The notes: generated from the sequence alone by a model not told the origin. A DNA stretch of 64,000 nt from Gallibacter pasteurianus_A (GCA_963596005.1 CAVBJF010000005.1:1-64000); one strand, 5' to 3'; shown: positions 26,097-35,506, counted from the first letter of the stretch. Made by a program: numbers and translations.

Positions 26097-28085
26097 ATGG
26101 GAAAGAAAACAGATAATAAAAGAAAGAAAAGTAGCAAAAAAAATAAGAACAACAAAAATAAAGCGGTTTACATAAAAGGTGTTATCAACAAACATAGTAA
26201 AGGATACGCCTTTGTTACCCCGGAAATGGGCTCGCCATTTTTTGAAAAGGGCGATATTTTTATTGCAGCAAAGGATGTCAATGATGCAATGGATGGAGAT
26301 TTGGTGCAGGTAAGCTTGTTACCGCAATATATGTGGGGCAATTTGCCAAAAGGGAAGGTAATAAAAATATTGCAGAGAAATATAAAAACTGTTGTCGGAA
26401 CTTTTGAAAGATCTTCTAAATATGCATTCGTATTGCCAGAAGACAAAAAGGTTTCGGATGATATTTTTGTAAACAAAAAATATTTTGGCATGGTAAAGGA
26501 CGGCGATAAGGTTAGAGTCGAAATTATAAAATATCCGCAAGAAGGGTATAGTGCAGAGGGAAAAGTCATTGAAATAATAGCACGCAAAAAAGAGAGAAAT
26601 GCCGACATTAAAGCATTGATAGCTGCAAGTGGTGTAGAGACAAAATTTAAAGATGAAGTACTTGCGGAGGCAGAATATGTGGCTAATGCCAAAATACCAA
26701 AAACGGAGATTGCAAGGAGACGAGATTTGCGTGACATACATACTGTCACGATAGACGGGGCGAATAGCAAGGATTTTGACGATGCTGTCTCTATAAAAAA
26801 GCTTCCAAATGCTAATTACAGTCTTGGTGTACATATCGCCGATGTAGCACATTATGTAAAGCCAAAAAGCGAACTTGATAAGCAGGCATTTATCAGAGGC
26901 AACAGTATATATGCAATAGATGAAGTAGTGCCAATGCTGCCGGAGGTTTTATCAAACGGCATATGTTCTCTAAACCCGGATGAGGACAGGTTAACATTGA
27001 CATGTGAGATGGAAATAGATAAGCGTGGCAAGGTGGTTTCGCACGAAATTTATGAAAGCATCATAAGATCTCACGATAGGCTTATATATGATGACGTGTC
27101 AGATATACTTGAAGCAGGCACAGTTACAGACGAAAATAAATATCTTTTTGAAATGGCAGAGCTGGCAAGGATATTACATAAAAAAAGGAGCGATAAAGGG
27201 AGCATAAATTTTGAAGTCGGCGAGGCGGAGATTGTATTAAACAAAAAAGGTAAGGTTAAAGAAATAAAGCCGTTAGAACGCCGTGTTGCAAATAGGCTGA
27301 TAGAGGAATTTATGCTTATTGCAAATGAAACTGTTGCAGAGCATTTCTTTTGGATGAATGTACCATTTATATATCGTGTTCACGAAAAGCCGACGCTTAT
27401 GAAGATGGAAGAACTGAGGTCGTTTTTAAATGGAATAGGTATCAAATTATCAGGAGATCTTTCAGAAATAAAACCGTTCGCACTAAAAAAGGTTTTGGAT
27501 GGTGTGATAGACAAGCCACATGAAATTGTAGTAAATAAAATCATGTTACGTTCCATGCAAAAGGCAACATATGAAACGAAATGTGATGGGCATTTTGGAC
27601 TTGCATTTAAATATTATTGTCATTTTACATCACCAATCAGACGATATCCGGATCTTTGTATACATAGGATCATAAAAAAAGTTATACGAGGTGAGCTTGT
27701 AGAAAGCGATTTGTCGAAGCTTGAGAAGTTTTGCAAACAAGCGGCAAAGCATTCGTCCGAGACGGAGCGGACTGCAATAGATATCGAAAGGGATGCTGTA
27801 AAGCTGAAGATGACAGATTATATCAGGAGATATATAGGTTGTGAGTTTGATGGAGTTATAAGTGGCGTTACGGATTACGGGATATATGTACAGCTCCCTA
27901 ATTTTGTAGAAGGAATGGTAAGAATCGAAAGCATTAAAGATGATTATTATGATTTTGAACCTGAGAAGTATAGGCTAATAGGCAGGAATACGCATAATAC
28001 ATATGCACTTGGAGATAAGGTGATTATAAAAGTCTTAAATGCTGATGTTTCGTCACGCAAAATAGATTTTGCAATTATTATTTGA
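26097..28085 (+). CDS. rnr: Ribonuclease R
   Basis: A 662-residue RNase R, a processive 3'-to-5' exoribonuclease that degrades structured RNA. A short Lys-rich start (KRKKSSKKNKNNKNK) precedes cold-shock domains at about 25-190. The RNB catalytic domain covers about 210-545, with DIHTVTIDGANSKDFDDAVSI holding the metal-binding aspartates, and an S1 domain lies at about 580-655. The usual C-terminal basic tail is absent, and the protein is at the short end for the family. The start is either ATG 26097 or GTG 26091; neither has a strong ribosome binding site. Its last eight bases overlap the leftward trkH gene. In other Firmicutes smpB follows; here smpB is at 37760. Confidence 0.93.
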   Translation: MGKKTDNKRKKSSKKNKNNKNKAVYIKGVINKHSKGYAFVTPEMGSPFFEKGDIFIAAKDVNDAMDGDLVQVSLLPQYMWGNLPKGKVIKILQRNIKTVVGTFERSSKYAFVLPEDKKVSDDIFVNKKYFGMVKDGDKVRVEIIKYPQEGYSAEGKVIEIIARKKERNADIKALIAASGVETKFKDEVLAEAEYVANAKIPKTEIARRRDLRDIHTVTIDGANSKDFDDAVSIKKLPNANYSLGVHIADVAHYVKPKSELDKQAFIRGNSIYAIDEVVPMLPEVLSNGICSLNPDEDRLTLTCEMEIDKRGKVVSHEIYESIIRSHDRLIYDDVSDILEAGTVTDENKYLFEMAELARILHKKRSDKGSINFEVGEAEIVLNKKGKVKEIKPLERRVANRLIEEFMLIANETVAEHFFWMNVPFIYRVHEKPTLMKMEELRSFLNGIGIKLSGDLSEIKPFALKKVLDGVIDKPHEIVVNKIMLRSMQKATYETKCDGHFGLAFKYYCHFTSPIRRYPDLCIHRIIKKVIRGELVESDLSKLEKFCKQAAKHSSETERTAIDIERDAVKLKMTDYIRRYIGCEFDGVISGVTDYGIYVQLPNFVEGMVRIESIKDDYYDFEPEKYRLIGRNTHNTYALGDKVIIKVLNADVSSRKIDFAIII

Positions 28086-29577
28086 TCCTGCGGGTGCGTG
28101 AGCCTTTTTTTGCTCTCCAAAACGAAGGTAAAAATACGATGAGTACAGTCATAAGACCGAGTCTGCCAACGACCATCAGGAAGCACAAAAATAGCTTCAT
28201 GACAGGGGCAAACATACTGTAATCACCCTGCATACCTATCAGACCGAAGCTTATACCATCGTTTGAAATGGCACCGATAACGGCAGAAAAGCAGGTTTCT
28301 ATATCGATACTTTGCATGCTGAGTATAATGGTGCTAAATATGATAGCGGCAAGATAAAGTATGGTAAACGCAGTTACCGAACTTGCCATACTCTTACTGA
28401 TAGTACTGTCGCCAAGTTTTACAGCTTTTACGACGCGAGGGTGCATATGCTTTGAAAATCCTTTGCCGATAAGCTTTGATACAATGAGGATACGGATCAT
28501 TTTAAATGCGCCCGTAGTCGAAGCAGAGCAGCCACCTATAATCATCAAAAGCATAAGCACAAAGCAGGCTGCTTGAGGCCACGAGGTATAATCCTCCAGG
28601 GCAAAGCCTGAAGTCGAAACAAATGAAGCAACCTGAAAAAAGCTGTCACGAAGCGACATAAAAAAGCTTTTACCTGTATTGCCACAAAATAGTATAAAAG
28701 ATATTACAAGCGTACATATTGCTATTGATATCAGAAAAGCCCTGACTTCTATATTATGTTTTATTTCGTGCAGATTGCCTTTAAAAAGGTGTATGTAAAG
28801 AACAAAGCTCATAGACGAAAGGATTGTAAAGATCGAAACACCCATTTCGACAAAGAAGCTACAGTAATGAGATACGCCCGCAGGATGCGTCAACACGCCT
28901 GATGTGCTGATCGAGGCAAGTGCCAAAACAAACGCGTCATATGCACCGATCTTTCCAATCATAAAATATATAAATGCAAGCACTGTAAAAAAAGAGTAAA
29001 TGCAAATGATGAGCAGTGCTATTTTTTTTGACTTAGGGGCTATTTTATTTGCAAATGTCCCGTGAGATTCGACTGTTGCTATTTGCTGGTCGCCAAGCCC
29101 AAACTGTGGCAATAACGAGATTATAAACACGAGAATACAAACTCCACCAACCCAGTGCTGCGTTACCTTCCACAAAAGCAGGCAATGAGGCAAGGCTGGC
29201 TCGTAGAAAGCGGAGGCACTTGTCGTTGAAAGTCCGGCAGTCGATTCAAAAATAGCGTCGACAAAGCTACAGTCTACTCCTATGTACGATGATATTACCA
29301 AAAAGTACGGAAAAGCACCAAAAAAGGCACTTGTAAATATGACTATAAAGATATTCATATATCCGTCCCTAATCTTTAAGTGGTAGGATGGAATTTTTAC
29401 AAAGTAAACGATGAGAAGACCTGTGATTATCAGTAGGAATGCAGGTTTTGCAAATGCGTAAGCATATATCGAGTCCTCAGAAAAAAGAGTATACAAAAGA
29501 GAAGGTAACATGATGATGCCTGTACCAAGAAGTGTAAGTCCCATAGTTCTAAGTGCTCTTCTCTTGTTTATCTTCAT
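28078..29577 (-). CDS. trkH: TrkH family potassium uptake protein (second copy)
   Basis: A leftward 499-residue membrane protein of the TrkH/KtrB family with four repeated membrane-pore-membrane units. Filter-like segments are visible as ESTAGLSTTSASAF near residues 110-123, LASISTSGVLT, FQVASFVSTSGFALED near 320-335 and IGAISNDGISFGLIG. Each has a central glycine or serine as in K+ channels of this family. It forms the ion-conducting pore of a TrkA-gated uptake system. It is last in trkA-trkH-trkH, 9 bases after the other trkH, with TAGGAG before the start. It overlaps the 3' end of rnr by eight bases. Confidence 0.92.
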   Translation of the reverse strand: MKINKRRALRTMGLTLLGTGIIMLPSLLYTLFSEDSIYAYAFAKPAFLLIITGLLIVYFVKIPSYHLKIRDGYMNIFIVIFTSAFFGAFPYFLVISSYIGVDCSFVDAIFESTAGLSTTSASAFYEPALPHCLLLWKVTQHWVGGVCILVFIISLLPQFGLGDQQIATVESHGTFANKIAPKSKKIALLIICIYSFFTVLAFIYFMIGKIGAYDAFVLALASISTSGVLTHPAGVSHYCSFFVEMGVSIFTILSSMSFVLYIHLFKGNLHEIKHNIEVRAFLISIAICTLVISFILFCGNTGKSFFMSLRDSFFQVASFVSTSGFALEDYTSWPQAACFVLMLLMIIGGCSASTTGAFKMIRILIVSKLIGKGFSKHMHPRVVKAVKLGDSTISKSMASSVTAFTILYLAAIIFSTIILSMQSIDIETCFSAVIGAISNDGISFGLIGMQGDYSMFAPVMKLFLCFLMVVGRLGLMTVLIVFLPSFWRAKKGSRTRRIK

Positions 29578-29586
29578 GTGTAACTC

Positions 29587-31035
29587 CTACCTGTAAGGCC
29601 TCCAAAACTTTCTTGTAAACAGCATGAGGAGTGTGAAAAGCTCAAGTCTGCCAGCGATCATCGCAAAAGACATAATAAGCTTTGAAAAACCCGAAAACTC
29701 GCTAAATGTGACATTCGAAATATTTATGCCTATATTTCCAAGGCAGCTAAATGCAGAGCTAATACTTGTTGTCATATCAAAGCCGTCAAACGAAAGCAAG
29801 AAAGCAGTAAACATACCAAATAATATATATAGGAATAAAAATCCCGAAGTATGTGATATAACATTACCAGAAACATGTTTGTTGCCAACTTTTATAGGTG
29901 CAATTGCAGTAGGATGCAATCTTAGAGTAAGTGAACGATTTACCATCTTTGCATATATTAAAATACGCACGACCTTGATACCACCGCTTGTCGATGATGA
30001 GCAGCCACCGACAAAAAATAACATAAATAACAGGCTTTGGCAAAATACAGGCCACAGCATATATGAGGACGAAGTAAATCCGCTTGTAGTCATAGTCGAT
30101 GCGGTCTGGAAAAATCCGAGCTTTAGCGCATTTAAAGGCGACTCGGTATCGCTTATAAGAAGTGTAGCCGAGATAAGTAGCGATACAACAATTAGTATCG
30201 TCATATAAAGTCGCCACTCTGAGTCTTTGAAAAACTCCTTTATACCGTTTTTGAAAAATAGGTAAAACAGGTTGAAGTTCATACCCGCAAGCACCATAAA
30301 CACGGTTATAACGCTTTCTATATAAAAGCTTTCGAAGTGACCGATGCTGTCGTTATAATTTGCAAAGCCACCGGTACCGATGGAGGAAAACGCATGGCAG
30401 ACGGCATCAAAAAAGTTCATCCCTCCAAATAGAAGCAATATAATTTCTGCGACAGTCATAGCAAAATAGAGAACATATAAAAAACGTGCAGTATCTGCTA
30501 TGCGAGGGAAGATCTTTGCCGGGTTTGGCCCCGGCATTTCGGCTGAAGCGAGAGATTGTCCTTTTATGCCGAGCATCGGAAGTATTGCAATCGTAAAGAT
30601 AAGTATACCCATGCCACCGAGCCAATGTGTAAATGTGCGCCAAAATAAAAGTGCGTGTGGCAAAGTTTCAACATCATTGAAGATGGAGGCGCCGGTTGTA
30701 GTAAAGCCGGATGTTGATTCAAAAACTGCATCTATAAAGCTGCTTGTTACACCCGACAGTAAAAATGGTACAGCACCAAGTAGGCTTATTAAAATCCATG
30801 ATATCGAAACCGCAAAAAAACCATCACGCATTTTCATGTCGCCGTCGTTACTTTTTAAAAAAGAAATTAAAAAAATACCCGCAAAAATAGAGGGGATTGA
30901 TGTAGCTGTGAAAGCTTTCACGCAATCCCACTCTGCATATACAATCCCTATGATGATTGGCAAAAACATCGCCAAACCTATGATTAACATTATAGCCCCA
31001 AAAATCTTTATGGAGTTTCTGTATCTTATATCCAT
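29587..31035 (-). CDS. trkH: TrkH family potassium uptake protein (first copy)
   Basis: A leftward 482-residue TrkH-type pore protein. The repeated filter motifs are ESTSGFTTTGASIF near residues 110-123, FSSIGTGGFANY near 222-233, FQTASTMTTSGFTSSSY near 317-333 and FSCLGNIGINI near 429-439. It is a paralogue of the protein encoded just downstream; the two share layout but differ in many residues, so the duplication is not recent. With the TrkA gene 20 bases upstream it forms one leftward operon. AAAGGA precedes the start at a slightly long distance. Confidence 0.93.
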   Translation of the reverse strand: MDIRYRNSIKIFGAIMLIIGLAMFLPIIIGIVYAEWDCVKAFTATSIPSIFAGIFLISFLKSNDGDMKMRDGFFAVSISWILISLLGAVPFLLSGVTSSFIDAVFESTSGFTTTGASIFNDVETLPHALLFWRTFTHWLGGMGILIFTIAILPMLGIKGQSLASAEMPGPNPAKIFPRIADTARFLYVLYFAMTVAEIILLLFGGMNFFDAVCHAFSSIGTGGFANYNDSIGHFESFYIESVITVFMVLAGMNFNLFYLFFKNGIKEFFKDSEWRLYMTILIVVSLLISATLLISDTESPLNALKLGFFQTASTMTTSGFTSSSYMLWPVFCQSLLFMLFFVGGCSSSTSGGIKVVRILIYAKMVNRSLTLRLHPTAIAPIKVGNKHVSGNVISHTSGFLFLYILFGMFTAFLLSFDGFDMTTSISSAFSCLGNIGINISNVTFSEFSGFSKLIMSFAMIAGRLELFTLLMLFTRKFWRPYR

Positions 31036-31055
31036 AGAAATTCAATCCTTTAACA

Positions 31056-32399
31056 CTAATTTCGCGTAAAAGCAGCCATTTCCGGAAGCGCCGAAAGAAG
31101 AGAGAAAATCAAAACTCTGTCGCCTTCGCGAATAATAGTATTGCCGTCCGGAATAATAAGATCTGTACCTCTGTGAATAGCACCTATGATAACTCCAGAG
31201 GGAAGTTCAAGCTCTTTTAAAGGCTTATTTGACATTTTCATATTGTGGCTTGCCATAATTTCTGTGATTTCTGCTTGTCCCTGCACAAGTTGGTTTGAGA
31301 TGATCTTGCGCTTGCCGCGAATCATCTTGGCAAGATTACTTGTAACGATATCAATTGGATTTATCGCCATATCGACACCAAGCTTAGAAACAAGCTCTGT
31401 GTAAATACCTCTGCTAACCTTTGCTATAACATCGGAAATACCGTATTCCTTAGCGGTAAGTGCAAGCAAGAGATTATCTTCATCATAGCCTGTTGTGGTT
31501 ACAAATGCATCCATATCTTCAATATTTTCATCCTCGAGGAGTTCTTTGTCTGTGCCGTCGGCATTTAAGACCATGACATTTTCGAGCTTCTCTGCAAGAT
31601 AATGGCACCTTGCCAAATCCCTTTCTATTATCTTTACGGAAATGCCAAATTCGGAAAGCTGTTTTGCAAGATAAAGTCCTGTTTTTCCGCCACCTACGAT
31701 CATAACCTTTTGAATGTCATTATATCTGCCTGACTCGTGAACCTTGTCATTTAGCTCGTGGATAGGCTTTTTTTCACCGATAACATAAAGAGAATCCGTT
31801 TCCTGTATTGTATCGTCGCCGTGAGGGATGATAACCTTGCCATTTCGCGAAATAGCTACGACCAACATATTTGAAAGAAGCTTGCTTGCATCAAACATCG
31901 ACAAGCCTATGAGCTGTGACATTCTCTTTGCTTTAAACTCAATTAAAGATACCTTGCCGGAAGAAAATACGCCGTTACTCAGCGTGTATTTTTCCACAAG
32001 GAATTTATATATTTCGTTACTCAGTGCCATATCGGGATTTACCAGATGATCGATATGCATAATGTCTCTGATAAAATCAAACTGGCGCATATGCTCAGGA
32101 TCTCTGACTCTTGCTACAACTGTTTTACAACCGAGCTGCTTTGCAAATGCCGAAATAACGATATTTAGCTCGTCGTTACTTGTAGTTGCTATCAGATAAT
32201 CGCATGAGGAGACAGGAATTTCATTTAAAACGGAAATTTCCTTTCCATTTCCTACAAGCGTCATAATATCCATCTGCAGACCCAGCTTTTGTAGTTTGCT
32301 CTCGTCAATATCTACAATAGTAATGCTGTGGTTACCGTTTAGCAGTGTGTAAGCTAGCTTTTTACCGAGTTTGCCTGCACCGACTATCGCTATATTCAT
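31056..32399 (-). CDS. trkA: Trk system potassium uptake regulator TrkA
   Basis: A leftward 447-residue TrkA with two RCK halves. Each has an N-terminal Rossmann domain (GAGKLGKKLAYTL near residues 6-18 and GGGKTGLYLAKQLSE near 233-247) followed by a TrkA-C ligand domain. It is a cytosolic ring protein that binds NAD(H) or other nucleotides and gates TrkH pores. AGAGAGG precedes the ATG. It is the first gene of trkA-trkH-trkH. A promoter matching TTGAAA-16-TACAAT lies about 55-85 bases upstream. Confidence 0.95.
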   Translation of the reverse strand: MNIAIVGAGKLGKKLAYTLLNGNHSITIVDIDESKLQKLGLQMDIMTLVGNGKEISVLNEIPVSSCDYLIATTSNDELNIVISAFAKQLGCKTVVARVRDPEHMRQFDFIRDIMHIDHLVNPDMALSNEIYKFLVEKYTLSNGVFSSGKVSLIEFKAKRMSQLIGLSMFDASKLLSNMLVVAISRNGKVIIPHGDDTIQETDSLYVIGEKKPIHELNDKVHESGRYNDIQKVMIVGGGKTGLYLAKQLSEFGISVKIIERDLARCHYLAEKLENVMVLNADGTDKELLEDENIEDMDAFVTTTGYDEDNLLLALTAKEYGISDVIAKVSRGIYTELVSKLGVDMAINPIDIVTSNLAKMIRGKRKIISNQLVQGQAEITEIMASHNMKMSNKPLKELELPSGVIIGAIHRGTDLIIPDGNTIIREGDRVLIFSLLSALPEMAAFTRN

Positions 32400-32417
32400 T
32401 TTTAATACCTCTCTTTT

Positions 32418-32445
32418 TTTGCAAAATCAAATCATTTGCAAAATC
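32418..32445. repeat. Tandem 11-bp direct repeat in the trkA leader
   Basis: TTTGCAAAATC occurs at 32418-32428 and again at 32435-32445, a period of 17 bases. Both copies lie between the trkA start codon and its predicted promoter, so they would be in the mRNA leader or a binding site for a regulator just downstream of the transcription start. Confidence 0.5.
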
Positions 32446-32455
32446 TCTATTTATA

Positions 32456-32483
32456 ATTGTATAACAATATTTTTTAATTTCAA
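32456..32483 (-). promoter_or_regulatory. Promoter of trkA-trkH-trkH
   Basis: Read leftward, TTGAAA (32483-32478), a 16-base spacer and TACAAT (32461-32456) give a good vegetative promoter for the Trk operon. It lies back to back with the rightward promoter at 32512-32541. Confidence 0.55.
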
Positions 32484-32511
32484 CACTAAAATGGTGGATA
32501 TTTTGTAAAGA

Positions 32512-32541
32512 TTGGCAAAGAATGCTAAAATGTTGTACAAT
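32512..32541 (+). promoter_or_regulatory. Promoter of MBL-fold hydrolase gene, likely leaderless
   Basis: TTGGCA at 32512-32517, an 18-base spacer and TACAAT at 32536-32541 match the vegetative consensus. The gene's ATG is at 32548, only six bases after the -10 box, and there is no ribosome binding site, so the transcript probably begins at or next to the start codon. Confidence 0.5.
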
Positions 32542-32547
32542 TATATT

Positions 32548-33207
32548 ATGAAAGTAAAACAATTTATAGGCGGAGAGCTTTTGGCAAACGCATATGTCGT
32601 TTGGGAAGAGGAAAGTAAAAATTGTTACCTGATAGATACAGGCTACAACGGAAAGAAAATTTCGGATTTCGTACTAAAAAACGGGCTCAATCCGAAGGGT
32701 ATTTTATTTACGCATCATCACTATGATCACATTACAGATGGACCGCTTGTGAGCGAGTTGCTTGGTTGCGATATGTATATTTCGGAAAATGACTTTCCGA
32801 AGGCAGCAAAAGCGCTTTTGCGAAAGCAAAAACAAAATGCAATCCTTAGACTAAAGACATTTGAAGCCTCTAAAAATTTTGCCGGAAGCAAGCTTATATT
32901 CTCAGATGTCGATAAGGCAAATAAGCTTGAGATAATAAGTACTAAAGGACATACGGACGGCGGTGTGTGCTTTGTCTCGTGGGAAAATAAAATTGCTTTT
33001 ACGGGAGATACGATTTTTTTGACGGAAATAGGTATCACAAATCTAAAGGACGGTAGTCCAGACGATATGGCAAACAGCTGTAGGTATTTAAACGAAATTT
33101 TTACAGATGATATGATGATATATTCCGGACACGGAGAGGTAGGCGCGATGAAAGAGCTGAGAGAGAAAAATATGGAATTTGCCGAAGCTCTTAGGTATGG
33201 AATATAA
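32548..33207 (+). CDS. Glyoxalase II-like MBL-fold hydrolase
   Basis: A 219-residue metallo-beta-lactamase-fold enzyme of the glyoxalase II-like group. The zinc ligands are in FTHHHYDHITD near residues 53-63, TKGHTDGG near 131-138, FTGDTIFLTE near 151-160 and YSGHGE near 192-197. Such enzymes hydrolyse thioesters or related compounds; the substrate is not clear. I chose ATG 32548 because protein similarity begins at MKVKQFIGGELLANAY. No Shine-Dalgarno sequence precedes it and a promoter ends six bases upstream, so translation may be leaderless. It diverges from trkA and is followed 17 bases later by a HAD phosphatase gene. Confidence 0.85.
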   Translation: MKVKQFIGGELLANAYVVWEEESKNCYLIDTGYNGKKISDFVLKNGLNPKGILFTHHHYDHITDGPLVSELLGCDMYISENDFPKAAKALLRKQKQNAILRLKTFEASKNFAGSKLIFSDVDKANKLEIISTKGHTDGGVCFVSWENKIAFTGDTIFLTEIGITNLKDGSPDDMANSCRYLNEIFTDDMMIYSGHGEVGAMKELREKNMEFAEALRYGI

Positions 33208-33224
33208 CAAATAAGGTGAAAAGC

Positions 33225-34085
33225 ATGATAAATGAAATAAAAAAAGGAAAAATGCAAAATGAAATCAAGCTTATAGCACTCGACCTTGACGGCACAACGC
33301 TTAGGAGCGATAAAACGATTGCCGACAAGACAAAGGAGGTGCTCAAAGCTGCGATGCAAAAGGGAGTGCATGTTATGATTGCAACGGGCAGAGGATATTC
33401 GTCAATCTCAAAGGAGTTAAAAAGTATTGAGGGTATTGAATATGCTGTTTGTGCAAATGGTGCAGATGTGAGAAGACTTGCTGACGAAAAGTCGGTATAT
33501 AATGCATTCCTTGAAGAAGAAGCGGCAAGAGCAGTTATTGATCATTTTAAAAAGGACGGTAAGGATATAGAAGTTTTTACAGATGGTAAAGCTTATGTTT
33601 CGCAGAGAGAATACGATGATGTAGTATCGGGTCGCTCAAAATTCAGAGATAAAGAATATATGGAGAAAACAAGGCATCCATTACAAGACATATATAATTT
33701 TGCTTATGAGCATGCGACAAAGATAGAAAATATAAGCGTGTTTTTCCCGGGAAAATCACAAAAACAAGAAATTTGGAATGGTCTATTGGGGATAAAAAAT
33801 ATAACTATAACATCTTCATTTCCTTACAATGTGGAAGTCGGTGGGGCGCATACGAGTAAGGCAAATGCACTTTTGCATATGCTTGATGAGTTTGGACTTG
33901 CGGCAGACCAGATGATGTGTTGCGGTGACGGCCAAAACGACATACAGATGTTTCATGTGGCAGGAATAGCCGTTGCGATGGGTAACGCAGATGATATTGT
34001 AAAAAATGAAGCCGATTTTGTGACTGACACAAATGACAATGACGGCGTGGCAAAGGCTATTGAGAAATTTGTGCTGAAGTGCTGA
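33225..34085 (+). CDS. Cof-type HAD family phosphatase
   Basis: A 286-residue Cof/YidA-type HAD hydrolase. Motif I is ALDLDGTTL near residues 14-22 (catalytic Asp pair), the IIB cap follows with IATGRGYSS near 51-59, and motifs III/IV are SKANALLHMLDEFG and CCGDGQNDIQMF near 236-247. Members dephosphorylate sugar phosphates or other small molecules; the substrate is unknown. The start at 33225 has AAGGTG upstream; GTG 33216 and ATG 33252 are alternatives. Confidence 0.88.
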   Translation: MINEIKKGKMQNEIKLIALDLDGTTLRSDKTIADKTKEVLKAAMQKGVHVMIATGRGYSSISKELKSIEGIEYAVCANGADVRRLADEKSVYNAFLEEEAARAVIDHFKKDGKDIEVFTDGKAYVSQREYDDVVSGRSKFRDKEYMEKTRHPLQDIYNFAYEHATKIENISVFFPGKSQKQEIWNGLLGIKNITITSSFPYNVEVGGAHTSKANALLHMLDEFGLAADQMMCCGDGQNDIQMFHVAGIAVAMGNADDIVKNEADFVTDTNDNDGVAKAIEKFVLKC

Positions 34086-34144
34086 GAAATTACTAATGCT
34101 CTTGCTATGATGAAGTAAAAAAATATAGGAATTACGGAATAAAA

Positions 34145-34170
34145 TAGACCTCCTACAAGCAGGAGGTCTA
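34145..34170 (-). terminator. Terminator of fba
   Basis: TAGACCTCCT at 34145-34154 pairs perfectly with AGGAGGTCTA at 34161-34170 around a six-base loop. Read leftward it is followed by TTTTATT, so it ends the fba transcript. It may also slow the rightward HAD gene transcript. Confidence 0.75.
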
Positions 34171-34193
34171 TATATGTATATCGACTAAAATAT

Positions 34194-35123
34194 TTATTTT
34201 TGTCCGGAAGACTTTAGCACATTTTTGATCTTGTGCTGCACCATGGATTTGATAGCGTCACGTGCAGGTCCTAAATATTTGCGCGGATCAAAATCTGCAG
34301 GGTTTTCAATCAAATATTTTCGGACCTCTGCTGTCATAGCGAGTCTTAGGTCAGTGTCGATGTTGACCTTACAGATACCGTGCTTCGCCGCCTCGGTGAT
34401 CATATCTTCGGGTACACCCTTGGCGCCGGGGATATCCCCACCGAATTTGTTGCACTTATCCACAAATTCGGGAAGCACGGTAGACGCACCATGTAGCACA
34501 AGAGGTGTATCAGGTATCATCTGATGTATCTTCTTTAATCTTTCAAAATCAAGACTCGGATCGCCTGCGAATTTATAAGCGCCATGGCTTGTACCGATTG
34601 CTATAGCAAGCGAATCAACACCTGTTTTTTGCACAAATTCGGCAGCTTCCTCAGGGTCTGTATATGTTGCAGCCTTTTGATCAACTTTTATATTGTCTTC
34701 GACTCCGGCAAGCTTGCCAAGCTCTGCCTCGACAACAACGCCGTGAGCGTGGGCGTATTCGACAACCTGTCTTGTAAGCTTGATGTTCTCTTCAAAAGGA
34801 TGCTTAGAACCATCGATCATAACAGATGTAAAGCCATCATCTACACATTTTTTGCATATTTCAAAATCCTCGCCGTGGTCAAGATGTAGGCAGATGTCTA
34901 AGCCTGTATCTATCATAGCTGCCTCAACAAGCTTCATCAGGTATGCAGGCTTAGCATATTTCCTTGCGCCGGCAGACACCTGCAGGATTAAAGGAGCGTT
35001 TTCTTCGCATGCCGCATCTACGATGCCTTGTATAATTTCCATATTATTTACATTGAAAGCACCTACTGCATGATCAGCATTTAGCGCTTTTTGAAACATC
35101 TCTTTTGTAGTGATAAGAGCCAT
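34194..35123 (-). CDS. fba: Class II fructose-bisphosphate aldolase
   Basis: A leftward 309-residue class II (zinc-dependent) aldolase splitting fructose-1,6-bisphosphate in glycolysis. LHLDHGED near residues 79-86 supplies the catalytic Asp and a zinc histidine, EAELGKLAG near 132-140 is conserved, and LVLHGASTV near 209-217 and NIDTDLRLA near 259-267 form the phosphate and substrate site. Length fits the short class II type. AGGAGG precedes the ATG. It stands apart from the gap cluster and has its own terminator. A small membrane-protein gene precedes it on the same strand. Confidence 0.95.
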   Translation of the reverse strand: MALITTKEMFQKALNADHAVGAFNVNNMEIIQGIVDAACEENAPLILQVSAGARKYAKPAYLMKLVEAAMIDTGLDICLHLDHGEDFEICKKCVDDGFTSVMIDGSKHPFEENIKLTRQVVEYAHAHGVVVEAELGKLAGVEDNIKVDQKAATYTDPEEAAEFVQKTGVDSLAIAIGTSHGAYKFAGDPSLDFERLKKIHQMIPDTPLVLHGASTVLPEFVDKCNKFGGDIPGAKGVPEDMITEAAKHGICKVNIDTDLRLAMTAEVRKYLIENPADFDPRKYLGPARDAIKSMVQHKIKNVLKSSGQK

Positions 35124-35162
35124 ATGTATACCTCCTATTTAGTTATATTGCTTTCATCCTAT

Positions 35163-35417
35163 TTATTCGCTTTTTTTAGAACTATCATCACTATTGCTAT
35201 TATCGTTATCCGACTTATCTGAATTTTCGTTTTTTTGCGAGTCATCATCAGACTGCTCGATTTTTTGAATTGCTTGAGACTGTTGTTCTGCTAGTTCCTT
35301 AGGATATTGCATAATATCCTTTACCCTAAAGGCGATTATAGTCAATGCAATTAACAATATGACGATAGCTACGACGATGTCATTTTTGTTGTATAAAAAA
35401 TCTTTGAATTTCTCCAT
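35163..35417 (-). CDS. Small membrane protein of unknown function
   Basis: An 84-residue leftward protein with one membrane helix (about residues 14-33), a short coiled segment rich in Gln and a 30-residue Ser/Asp/Asn/Lys tail that is likely disordered and extracytoplasmic. No family is recognised. The start is placed at 35417 because GGAG lies nine bases upstream; the earlier in-frame ATG at 35438 contains that site. It lies 39 bases upstream of fba on the same strand. The low-complexity tail lowers confidence in any homology, but the ribosome binding site supports a real gene. Confidence 0.6.
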   Translation of the reverse strand: MEKFKDFLYNKNDIVVAIVILLIALTIIAFRVKDIMQYPKELAEQQSQAIQKIEQSDDDSQKNENSDKSDNDNSNSDDSSKKSE

Positions 35418-35506
35418 AACACATTTCTCCTTTTTCACAATTATGATACCACAAAAAAACGCTTCTTTCTATGTTATTTTTTGCTATTTCGTGTATAATA
35501 ATATGT

